Below are positions 1-5,058 of a stretch of 6,687 bases of DNA, in pieces. The stretch is from Actinomycetota bacterium (lineage in GTDB: Bacteria; Actinomycetota; Actinomycetes; Nanopelagicales; Nanopelagicaceae): contig RHAU01000028.1 of assembly GCA_010032125.1 (NCBI GenBank), forward strand, positions 1 through 6,687, read 5' to 3'. Each line of letters begins with the position of its first letter. The stretch's first letter is position 1. The notes under the pieces were generated by a model. It was not told the origin of the DNA, did no database searches, and saw nothing but the letters and a program-made list of their open reading frames with translations. The position numbers and the translations under genes are program-made.

Positions 1-599
1 CATCTCTTGGCGGGCACATCCAGATAGTTATCAGGCTCATCAAGAATCAATACTTCTTCTGGTCCGCTCAGAAGGACTTCAAGAACTAACTTCTTCTGCT
101 CACCACCAGACAGTGAGTTCACTTCACGGTGTGCTACTCGCTCAAAGGTCTTTCCAAGAGCGTGTGAGCATGCAATATCCCATCGAACTTCTGCGTCATA
201 GCCGCCAGCGTCGCCCCAATCAGAGAGCGCTTGGGCATAGTCCAGTTGTTCTCGCTCGGCATCATTGGCTTGCATTGCTTTTTCGGCGTTCGCAAGTTTC
301 TCTGCAGCAATTCTAATTTTCTCTGGCGAAACTGATACGAGTAAATCTCTCACCGTTGATTCATCGCGAATCGATCCAATGAATTGGCGCATGACACCAA
401 GTCCGCCCGTGACGATGATCTGTCCTTCATCGGGTGAAATATCACCCGCGATCATTCGAAATAGCGTTGTCTTTCCTGCGCCGTTAGGGCCGATGAGTGC
501 GACTTTGGCGCCATCACCTACTCGAAATGAAACATCATTGAGAAGCACGCGCCCATCTGAAAGTGCATATTCAATACCGGCAACATTGATCTGTCCCAT
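1..599 (-). CDS. ABC-F family ATP-binding cassette protein, N-terminal part (runs off the left edge)
   Basis: The frame stays open from an ATG at 599 to the window edge, giving the first 199 residues. One full nucleotide-binding domain is visible: Walker A GPNGAGKTT (37-45), a Q-loop glutamine near 72, signature LSGGEQ (163-168), and Walker B VLILDE (183-188) followed by PDNYLD. No membrane segment is present. The Walker B/D-loop stretch resembles the DEPxNxLD pattern of the ABC-F group: soluble proteins with two ATPase domains that act on the ribosome (EttA/Uup/antibiotic-resistance types) rather than in transport. The second domain, expected in a protein of roughly 530-600 residues, would lie outside the window. 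The ATG follows the truA stop directly (TAGATG), with a weak GAGG upstream, so translation is probably coupled to truA. The family call is fairly secure. The subfamily and substrate cannot be set from this half. Confidence 0.88.
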   Translation of the reverse strand, partial: MGQINVAGIEYALSDGRVLLNDVSFRVGDGAKVALIGPNGAGKTTLFRMIAGDISPDEGQIIVTGGLGVMRQFIGSIRDESTVRDLLVSVSPEKIRIAAEKLANAEKAMQANDAEREQLDYAQALSDWGDAGGYDAEVRWDIACSHALGKTFERVAHREVNSLSGGEQKKLVLEVLLSGPEEVLILDEPDNYLDVPAKR

Positions 600-1445
600 C
601 TAGTCCTCATCGCGTCTGCGAATAGTGACCGCAGCACGCGCCTCTAATTCTGAATCTGCTGGATAATCCACTCCAATCAAGGTAAGACCACGTGCAGGAA
701 AAACTAAGCTCTCACTCACGCGCACTTTATTTTCCAAAACTTCTGCCATCCACGTCGGTTCAAACCTACCTTCACCAACACACACAGCGGCACCCACTAA
801 ATTTCTAACCATCGAATAGCAGAACGCATCCGCGCTCACATCTGCAATAAGCGTTCCCTTGTCATCTCTTCGCCAAGCAAAAGTCTCGAGGCGACGAATC
901 GTCGTCCCAACTCCGCCGGTTTTGCAGAACGCCGCGAAGTCATGTTCTCCCAACACTTTTCTGCTTCCTTCATTCATTCGCTCCACATTAAGTTCTCGAT
1001 ACCACGGTGCAACATCGAGTCGATCCAACGGTGGAATCAAGCGATTTCCGTCGACAATTTTGTAGATATAACGGCGGCGAAGCGCTGAAAAGCGCGCGTG
1101 GAAGTACGGTGGCGCGGGAGTGATGTTGTTTACGCGAATATCTTCATTGATCATCCGGTTGATTCGATAGGTAAGTTCTTCGCACTGCCATTCTTTGCCA
1201 TATCGATCTCTCTCTGGAATATCGAAATGGGCTACCTGGCGCGTCGCATGAACTCCAGCATCAGTTCTGCCGGCAACGACTAACTCAATGGAATTTCTTG
1301 TAAGCCCTGCGAAAGATTCTTCTAGAACTCCCTGCACAGTTCGTTGATTAGGTTGTTTCGCCCAACCGCTGAATTGAGTGCCGTCATAACTAAAATCAAT
1401 CCGAAAACGAAGAAACCCACTCTCGGGATTGAGAGTGGGTTCCAT
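600..1445 (-). CDS. truA: tRNA pseudouridine(38-40) synthase TruA
   Basis: This 281-residue protein matches TruA in length and layout. TruA isomerises uridines 38-40 of the anticodon stem-loop to pseudouridine in the cytoplasm. Visible hallmarks are the N-terminal strand FRIDFSYDGTQFSGWA (14-29), the catalytic loop AGRTDAGVHA (58-67) with the nucleophile Asp62, RRYIYKI (124-130), FCYSMVRNLVG (208-218) and the C-terminal PARGLTLIGVDYP (250-262). The chosen ATG at 1445 is the only canonical in-frame start between the rplQ stop and the conserved core. It has no recognisable Shine-Dalgarno sequence. Codons 1 to about 13 lie inside a terminator-like hairpin, so residues 2-12 look like an unconserved leader. 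TruA N-termini vary widely, so this is tolerable. The gene lies 18 nt after rplQ and runs directly into the ABC-F gene. The function is secure. The exact start is less so. Confidence 0.95.
   Translation of the reverse strand: MEPTLNPESGFLRFRIDFSYDGTQFSGWAKQPNQRTVQGVLEESFAGLTRNSIELVVAGRTDAGVHATRQVAHFDIPERDRYGKEWQCEELTYRINRMINEDIRVNNITPAPPYFHARFSALRRRYIYKIVDGNRLIPPLDRLDVAPWYRELNVERMNEGSRKVLGEHDFAAFCKTGGVGTTIRRLETFAWRRDDKGTLIADVSADAFCYSMVRNLVGAAVCVGEGRFEPTWMAEVLENKVRVSESLVFPARGLTLIGVDYPADSELEARAAVTIRRRDED
1404..1443 (-). terminator. Intrinsic-terminator-like hairpin after rplQ, embedded in the truA start
   Basis: Read on the minus strand, GGAACCCACTCTC (1443-1431) pairs with GAGAGTGGGTTTC (1424-1412) around the 6-nt loop AATCCC. 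That makes 13 pairs with one G-U. It is followed by an imperfect T-rich run, TTTCTTCGTTTT (1415-1404). The stem is strong and sits 21 nt past the rplQ stop, where the alpha operon would be expected to end. The T-run is interrupted by C, C and G, so termination may be partial. The truA ATG (1445-1443) shares its G with the base of the stem. Confidence 0.7.
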
Positions 1446-1463
1446 CGCAATAAATTTTCTGAG

Positions 1464-1913
1464 TTACTCAGCCTTCTTAGCTGCGGCCTTCTTCTTTGGC
1501 GCGGCTTTCTTTGCTGTCTTCTCAGCCTCAGCAACAACTTCTTTCTTTGCAGGTGTTCCTTCGGAGATAACTTCGATGACCGCCATAGGAGCGCTATCGC
1601 CCTTACGAGGACCAATCTTGGTAATTCTGGTGTAACCACCATTGCGCGATTCGAAGCGTGGACCGATCTCAGTAAAGAGAGTATGTACGACGCTCTTATT
1701 TGAGATTTCAGCCATTACTTGGCGACGAGCAGCAAGATTGCCCTTCTTCGCCTGTGTAATCAACTTCTCTGCAAATGGTCGGAGACGACGGGCCTTTGCT
1801 TCAGTGGTGCGAACTTTGCCATTCTCAAAGAGTTGCTCTGCAAGAGTGCGAAGCAACGCTTTTTCATGTGCAGGGCCGCTGCCGAGGCGTGGACCTTTTG
1901 TTGGACGTGGCAT
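1464..1913 (-). CDS. rplQ: 50S ribosomal protein L17
   Basis: This 149-residue protein starts MPRPTKGPRLG and carries the L17 core: GPAHEKALLRTLAEQLFENGKVRTT in the first 40 residues, then KARRLRPFAEKLIT, and the GGYTRI-KIGPRKGD segment near 92-106. L17 is a large-subunit protein located near the exit tunnel. The core ends around residue 118. The rest is a low-complexity tail of Lys, Ala and Glu (PKKKAAAKKAE at the end), making it longer than the roughly 120-130 residues of many bacteria but typical of actinobacteria. A good AAGGAG lies 6 nt before the ATG. The gene follows rpoA by 24 nt, the conserved order at the end of the alpha operon, and a terminator-like hairpin follows it. Confidence 0.98.
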   Translation of the reverse strand: MPRPTKGPRLGSGPAHEKALLRTLAEQLFENGKVRTTEAKARRLRPFAEKLITQAKKGNLAARRQVMAEISNKSVVHTLFTEIGPRFESRNGGYTRITKIGPRKGDSAPMAVIEVISEGTPAKKEVVAEAEKTAKKAAPKKKAAAKKAE

Positions 1914-1937
1914 GGTTTTCTCCTTCTATTCCGTTAC

Positions 1938-2942
1938 CTATGCCTGATCGTCAACGAGATCGTCGTTAACGCCATAGTTCTGATGCTTTGTTGGATCAAA
2001 TCCGACTGGTGAATCCTTCAGTTGAAGACCCATCGAGGTGAGTTTCGCCTTTACTTCATCAATCGATTTTGAACCGAAATTACGGATATCGAGTAGATCT
2101 GCTTCGCTGCGGGAGAGAAGTTCTCCAACGGTGTGGATTCCTTCACGCTTCAAGCAGTTGTAGGAGCGGACTGTCAGGTCTAGATCTTCGATAGGAAGAG
2201 CAAGATCTGCAGCAAGTGCAGCGTCCTGAACAGATGGACCAAGATCGATACCTTCTGCTGAGTAATTCAATTCGTGTGCAAGTCCGAAGAGTTCAACAAG
2301 TGTCTTTCCAGCGGATGCAACAGCATCGCGAGGAGTGATCGAACGCTTTGTCTCAACATCAATGATGAGGCGATCAAAGTCGGTTCGTTGTTCGACACGT
2401 GTTGCTTCAACTTTGTATGTCACGCGAAGGACTGGTGAATAGATGGAGTCAACCGGGATTCGGCCGATTTCTGCACCCACTTGCTTGTTCTGAACTGCGG
2501 AAACGTAACCGCGGCCGCGCTCGATCGTAAGTTCGATTTCAACATTTGCTTTGCTGTTCAACGTAGCAATGTGAAGATCAGGATTATGAACTTCAACGCC
2601 TGCTGGAACGGCGACATCAGCACCAGTGATGGTTCCAGAACCGCTCTTGCGAATGTAAGCAACGGTTGGCTCATCGTTATCTGAGGAGATGACGAGGTTC
2701 TTGATGTTGAGGACGATATCGGTGAGATCTTCCTTGACGCCTTCCAAAGTGGTGAACTCATGAAGCGCGCTTGCAACTCGGATGCTTGTGACAGCAGCTC
2801 CTGGAATGGATGAGAGCAAGGTACGGCGGAGTGAGTTTCCAAGGGTGTAACCGAAACCTGGCTCAAGCGGTTCGATAATGAACCGTGAACGATTCTCGTT
2901 TACTACTTCCTCGGTCAGTACGGGACGTTGTGCAATGAGCAC
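1938..2942 (-). CDS. rpoA: DNA-directed RNA polymerase subunit alpha
   Basis: This 334-residue alpha subunit dimerises to nucleate RNA polymerase assembly. The N-terminal domain (about 1-230) shows the actinobacterial RFIIEPLEPGFGYTLGNSLRRTLLSSIPG stretch (20-48), VHNPDLHIATLN (118-129), ERGRGYV (141-147), AEIGRIPVDSIYSPV (157-171) and VEQRTDFD (183-190). The C-terminal domain (about 248-311) has LTVRSYNCLKREGI, where Arg259 corresponds to the DNA-contacting E. coli Arg265, and DIRNFGSKSIDEVK (285-298). A short acidic tail ends the protein. The start is GTG with GGAGG 6 nt upstream. MLIAQRP agrees with actinobacterial homologues. The 87-nt gap from rpsD contains an inverted repeat and one copy of a 17-nt element shared with the rpmJ-rpsM gap. 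Confidence 0.98.
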   Translation of the reverse strand: MLIAQRPVLTEEVVNENRSRFIIEPLEPGFGYTLGNSLRRTLLSSIPGAAVTSIRVASALHEFTTLEGVKEDLTDIVLNIKNLVISSDNDEPTVAYIRKSGSGTITGADVAVPAGVEVHNPDLHIATLNSKANVEIELTIERGRGYVSAVQNKQVGAEIGRIPVDSIYSPVLRVTYKVEATRVEQRTDFDRLIIDVETKRSITPRDAVASAGKTLVELFGLAHELNYSAEGIDLGPSVQDAALAADLALPIEDLDLTVRSYNCLKREGIHTVGELLSRSEADLLDIRNFGSKSIDEVKAKLTSMGLQLKDSPVGFDPTKHQNYGVNDDLVDDQA

Positions 2943-2961
2943 GCTATTCCTCCATTGTCTT

Positions 2962-2985
2962 GAGAGATCCGCTATTTGATCTCTC
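2962..2985 (-). promoter_or_regulatory. Perfect 8-bp inverted repeat in the rpsD-rpoA gap
   Basis: On the minus strand GAGAGATC and GATCTCTC are perfectly complementary around the 8-nt loop AAATAGCG. The hairpin lies about 20 nt upstream of the rpoA GTG. No T-run follows, so it is not an obvious terminator. It could modulate rpoA translation, protect a processed mRNA end or bind a protein. The pairing is seen directly; the function is a guess. Confidence 0.45.
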
Positions 2986-2992
2986 GGTCGTG

Positions 2993-3009
2993 ACTGGTTA
3001 TTTAGTTGT
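2993..3009 (-). repeat. 17-nt intergenic element, copy 1 (rpsD-rpoA gap)
   Basis: Minus-strand ACAACTAAATAACCAGT, located about 20 nt after the rpsD stop. It matches the copy at 4589-4605 at 16 of 17 positions and has the same orientation. It holds stop codons in two frames. Its role is unknown. Candidates are an RNA processing site, a regulator-binding site or a stop-codon buffer between cistrons. Confidence 0.55.
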
Positions 3010-3029
3010 TAGTTCTGGCCAAGTAGTTC

Positions 3030-3656
3030 TTACTTGGAGTAAAGCTCAACGATGAGTTGTTCTTGAACTTGAGTATCAATCACTGCGCGGGTTGGGGCGC
3101 CGTGAACGATGATGCGCATCTGTGATGGCACAACTTCAAGCCAAGCGGGTACCGACTTCTCACCAAATTCAGCGCTTGCCACGATGAATGGTGTGAGGTC
3201 TTGGGATTTTGCACGAACATCGATGATGTCGAATTGGCTGACGCGGAATGAAGGAATATCAACCTTCCTTCCATTTACCAAAATATGTCCGTGGCGAACG
3301 ATCTGTCGCGCCATGTCGCGGCTCTTTGCAAAGCCTGCGCGATAGATAACGTTGTCGAGGCGTGACTCGAGAAGAATCAAGAGATTCTCACCAGTCTTAC
3401 CTGAAAGACGTGTTGCTTCGGTGTAATAGTTTCGGAATTGTTTTTCGAGAACACCGTAAATACGTGCGCATTTCTGCTTTTCACGCATCTGAAGTAAGTA
3501 CTCGGATTCCTTTGCACGTCCGCGACCGTGTTGTCCTGGTGGATAAGGACGAGATTCGATCGGGCACTTTGGTCCATCGCACTTCGAGCCTTTGAGGAAA
3601 AGCTTCACTTTCTCGCGACGGCAGCGCTTGCAGTCTGCTCCAACATAACGGGCCAT
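3030..3656 (-). CDS. rpsD: 30S ribosomal protein S4 (zinc-binding, C+ form)
   Basis: This 208-residue S4 is a primary 16S rRNA-binding protein that nucleates 30S assembly. In several bacteria it also represses its own operon. The N-terminus has Cys9, Cys12, Cys26 and Cys31 in a C-x2-C-x13-C-x4-C arrangement expected to bind zinc. SRPYPPGQHGRGR (35-47) follows. The S4 RNA-binding domain is in the second half, with LLESRLDNVIYRAGFAKSRDMARQ and RHGHILVNGRKVDIPS. The frame extends upstream to an ATG at 3743, but MARYVGADC at 3656 is the family start. It is preceded by a very strong GGAGGAGG, and the longer start would run 71 nt into rpsK. The gap from rpsK is 16 nt. Confidence 0.97.
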   Translation of the reverse strand: MARYVGADCKRCRREKVKLFLKGSKCDGPKCPIESRPYPPGQHGRGRAKESEYLLQMREKQKCARIYGVLEKQFRNYYTEATRLSGKTGENLLILLESRLDNVIYRAGFAKSRDMARQIVRHGHILVNGRKVDIPSFRVSQFDIIDVRAKSQDLTPFIVASAEFGEKSVPAWLEVVPSQMRIIVHGAPTRAVIDTQVQEQLIVELYSK

Positions 3657-3664
3657 GTTTTTTT

Positions 3665-3674
3665 CCTCCTCCTT
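3665..3674 (-). promoter_or_regulatory. Strong ribosome binding site for rpsD, overlapping the rpsK stop
   Basis: The minus-strand sequence TAAGGAGGAGG merges the rpsK stop codon with a near-perfect anti-SD complement, 8-11 nt before the rpsD ATG at 3656. It decides the rpsD start in favour of 3656 and suggests efficient re-initiation by ribosomes finishing rpsK. Confidence 0.85.
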
Positions 3675-4104
3675 ATACTCGACGTGGTTTCGGTGGACGG
3701 CAGCCGTTGTGAGCAAGTGGCGTGACATCAGAGATGGCGCCAACTTCTAGACCAGCTGCTTGTAATGAACGGATTGCAGTTTCGCGACCAGAGCCTGGGC
3801 CCTTCACGAATACATCTACTTTCTTCACGCCATGCTCTTGAGCTTTTTTCGCAGCAGCTTCAGCGGCGAGTTGTGCGGCGAATGGCGTTGATTTACGTGA
3901 TCCTTTAAATCCAACTTGGCCAGATGAAGCCCAGGCAAGGACTCCTCCGGTTGGATCAGTGATCGAAACGATGGTGTTGTTAAAAGTGCTCTTGATGTAG
4001 GCGTGGCCAAAAGCAACGTTTTTCTTCTCTTTCTTACGTGGCTTTGCTTTTGCCTTAGGAGCGGCAGCAGTAGCGGCTGCTGGTTTTGCTTTAGGTGCGG
4101 CCAT
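3673..4104 (-). CDS. rpsK: 30S ribosomal protein S11
   Basis: This 143-residue S11 is a platform protein of the 30S subunit that contacts 16S rRNA near the mRNA exit. The core starts at about residue 26 with KKNVAFGHAYIKSTFNNTIVSITD. It continues through GFKGSRKSTPFAAQLAAEAAAKKAQEHG and FVKGPGSGRETAIRSLQAAGLEV, and ends in the invariant-like HNGCRPPKPRRV. Ahead of the core is a head of about 25 residues rich in Ala, Lys and Pro that repeats APKAK, longer than in E. coli but common in actinobacteria. Its ATG overlaps the rpsM stop by one base (TAATG), with AAGGAG 8 nt upstream inside rpsM. This is a classic translational-coupling junction. Confidence 0.98.
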   Translation of the reverse strand: MAAPKAKPAAATAAAPKAKAKPRKKEKKNVAFGHAYIKSTFNNTIVSITDPTGGVLAWASSGQVGFKGSRKSTPFAAQLAAEAAAKKAQEHGVKKVDVFVKGPGSGRETAIRSLQAAGLEVGAISDVTPLAHNGCRPPKPRRV

Positions 4105-4481
4105 TACTTGGTCTCCTTCTTCTTACCTGCGATTGCAACGCGTGGTCCCTTACGGGTACGTGCATTCGTATGTGTGCGCTGGCCGCGAACTGGCAGACCT
4201 TTGCGATGACGAATTCCTTGGTAGCACTGAATATCCACTTTGCGACGGATATCAGATGCGATCTCACGACGGAGATCACCTTCGATCTTGTAATTCGCTT
4301 CGATAAATTCGCGAAGCTTGATCAGATCGGGTTCTTGTAAATCCTTGACTCGGATATCAGGTGAGATTCCCGTTGCAGCAAGAGTTGCTTTCGCACGGGT
4401 TGCACCGATTCCGAAGATATATTGAAGCGCGATCTCAAGCCGTTTTTCACGCGGCAGATCGACGCCAACAAGACGTGCCAT
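4104..4481 (-). CDS. rpsM: 30S ribosomal protein S13
   Basis: This 125-residue S13 sits in the 30S head, where it forms intersubunit bridges and contacts P-site tRNA through its basic tail. The sequence has MARLVGVDLPREKRLEIALQ at the start, the helix-turn element FGIGATRAKATL, a run RREIASDIRRKVDIQCYQGIRHRKGLPVRGQRT, and a Lys-rich end. The canonical start is supported by a modest AAGG 6 nt upstream. This ATG overlaps the stop of a 30-codon open frame (TAATG), and the 3' end overlaps rpsK by the same TAATG arrangement. The 136-nt gap from rpmJ is the longest inside the ribosomal block and contains predicted structure. Confidence 0.98.
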   Translation of the reverse strand: MARLVGVDLPREKRLEIALQYIFGIGATRAKATLAATGISPDIRVKDLQEPDLIKLREFIEANYKIEGDLRREIASDIRRKVDIQCYQGIRHRKGLPVRGQRTHTNARTRKGPRVAIAGKKKETK

Positions 4482-4573
4482 TACATACCTTTTCCATAAT
4501 CTGAAAGTCCTCCGCGACGCTTCCGGATTAACCGGCTCCCGCTTTCAGACAGGAGGTCGATGACTTTCGCCAT
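4481..4573 (-). CDS. Possible 30-residue leader peptide/small protein between rpmJ and rpsM
   Basis: An ATG at 4573 opens a 30-codon frame beginning MAKVIDLLSE, with a basic centre RLIRKRR and ending SDYGKGM. Its TAA shares its last base with the rpsM ATG (TAATG), exactly as rpsM meets rpsK. I recognise no family. Against a real gene: there is no clear Shine-Dalgarno, it has several codons such as CGG and GGG that the neighbouring ribosomal genes mostly avoid, and an inverted repeat lies within it. A random frame of this length is not rare. It could be a leader peptide coupled to rpsM, a genuine small basic protein, or an accident inside a structured leader. Confidence 0.3.
   Translation of the reverse strand: MAKVIDLLSESGSRLIRKRRGGLSDYGKGM
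4499..4550 (-). promoter_or_regulatory. Putative structured RNA upstream of rpsM
   Basis: On the minus strand TCTGAAAG (4549-4542) pairs perfectly with CTTTCAGA (4507-4500), and a flanking G-U makes 9 pairs. Inside lies a small hairpin CCGG-TTAAT-CCGG (4535-4523). A GGAGGA sits beside the 3' arm. The structure is 18 nt upstream of the rpsM ATG. S4-binding leaders ahead of rpsM are established in E. coli. Whether this is an analogue is inference. No terminator-like T-run follows it. Confidence 0.4.
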
Positions 4574-4588
4574 CGTTACGCCACGCGT

Positions 4589-4605
4589 ACTAGTTATTTA
4601 GTTGT
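4589..4605 (-). repeat. 17-nt intergenic element, copy 2 (rpmJ-rpsM gap)
   Basis: Minus-strand ACAACTAAATAACTAGT, starting 12 nt after the rpmJ stop. It matches copy 1 at 2993-3009 except for one C/T change. It has stop codons in all three frames. It sits mostly in the loop of a possible 6-bp stem, CGTTAC (4609-4604) with GTAACG (4579-4574), whose 3' arm ends directly before the small ORF's ATG. Confidence 0.55.
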
Positions 4606-4617
4606 AACGCCGAGGTG

Positions 4618-4731
4618 TTAACCCTGGCGCTGCTTGTGTCGAAGGTTGTCGCAAATAACCATGACGCGACCATTGCGACGTACGACTTTGCACTTGTCGC
4701 AAATCTTCTTCACGCTCGGTTTAACTTTCAC
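4618..4731 (-). CDS. rpmJ: 50S ribosomal protein L36 (zinc-binding, C+ form)
   Basis: This short gene encodes 37 residues: KVKPSVKKICDKCKVVRR, then NGRVMVICDNLRHKQRQG. The zinc ribbon ligands Cys11, Cys14, Cys27 and His32 are all present (C-x2-C-x12-C-x4-H), which defines the zinc-dependent form of L36. L36 is the smallest 50S protein and stabilises 23S rRNA late in assembly. The start is GTG at 4731, with AAGGAG 7 nt upstream. The SD sequence begins within the end of infA (stop at 4745-4743). The infA-rpmJ gap is 11 nt, the conserved order of this operon. Confidence 0.97.
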   Translation of the reverse strand: MKVKPSVKKICDKCKVVRRNGRVMVICDNLRHKQRQG

Positions 4732-4742
4732 GACCAAACTCC

Positions 4743-4964
4743 TTACTTGTACCGGTAAATGATTCGACCTCGAGTGAGGTCGTATGGACTCAACTCCACA
4801 ATCACACGATCTTCAGGAAGGATGCGAATGTAGTTCTGTCGCATCTTCCCGCTGATGTGCGCGAGGACTTTGTGTCCATTAGTGAGCTCGACGCGGAACA
4901 TCGCATTCGGTAGGGCTTCAGCAACAGTGCCTTCGATTTCGATCGCACCGTCTTTTTTCGCCAA
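4743..4964 (-). CDS. infA: Translation initiation factor IF-1
   Basis: This 73-residue protein of full family length is a single OB-fold that binds the 30S A site and cooperates with IF-2 and IF-3 in start-site selection. The sequence is strongly actinobacterial: AKKDGAIEIEGTVAEALPNA, then FRVELTNGHKVLAHISGKMRQNYIRILPEDRV, ending SPYDLTRGRIIYRYK. The start codon is TTG at 4964, preceded by AGAGG 7 nt upstream. No ATG or GTG fits the known N-terminus, so TTG is well supported. It is the first gene of the ribosomal block here and follows a 94-nt leader that can fold. The upstream neighbours are metabolic, not the secY-adk-map genes found before infA in many bacteria. Confidence 0.97.
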   Translation of the reverse strand: MAKKDGAIEIEGTVAEALPNAMFRVELTNGHKVLAHISGKMRQNYIRILPEDRVIVELSPYDLTRGRIIYRYK

Positions 4965-5058
4965 GCGTCTACCTCTTTTAATTTCCGTATTGAGCCCTCA
5001 TTTGGGCAGAGGGCGAGTTTAGGCAAGCCCCCTGGAAAAGGGAAATTCGGGGTCTGCG
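4965..5058 (-). promoter_or_regulatory. infA leader region with foldable elements
   Basis: This is the gap between the YeiH-family gene stop and the infA TTG. On the minus strand GCCCTC (5014-5009) and GAGGGC (4999-4994) form a perfect 6-bp hairpin with a 9-nt loop. Outside it, AATTTCC (5047-5041) is complementary to GGAAATT (4986-4980), which could close the whole leader. No T-run follows the hairpin, so it is not a clear terminator for the upstream gene. A promoter for the ribosomal block is expected here. TAAACT near 5023-5018 could serve as a -10 element, but I see no convincing -35. Confidence 0.35.

Noticed and set aside
265..603. Plus-strand frame of 112 codons opposite the ABC-F gene
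   Set aside because: It is antisense to a clear Walker A-containing coding frame, and its protein resembles nothing. It is a shadow frame.
1404..1463. Firmicute-type L17 downstream element
   Set aside because: Its position after rplQ fits, but the structure is a simple stem with a T-rich run and I see no matching multi-part motif. An intrinsic terminator explains it better.
1322..1642. Minus-strand frame of 106 codons rich in Arg/Leu across rplQ and truA
   Set aside because: It is an out-of-frame reading of the Lys/Ala-rich L17 tail, which creates the Arg-rich run artificially.
3657..3743. Upstream ATG at 3743 extending S4 by 29 residues
   Set aside because: It overlaps rpsK by 71 nt, the extra residues look non-homologous, and a strong GGAGGAGG plus the family start MARY point to 3656.
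2993..4605. The two 17-nt repeats as ends of a transposed or inserted segment
   Set aside because: The gene order between them is the conserved ancestral alpha-operon order, with no transposase or terminal inverted repeats, so an insertion is not supported.
4589..4605. The repeated element as an internal promoter -10 box
   Set aside because: TAAATA lacks the final T of a TAnnnT box, and no properly spaced -35 is seen at either copy.
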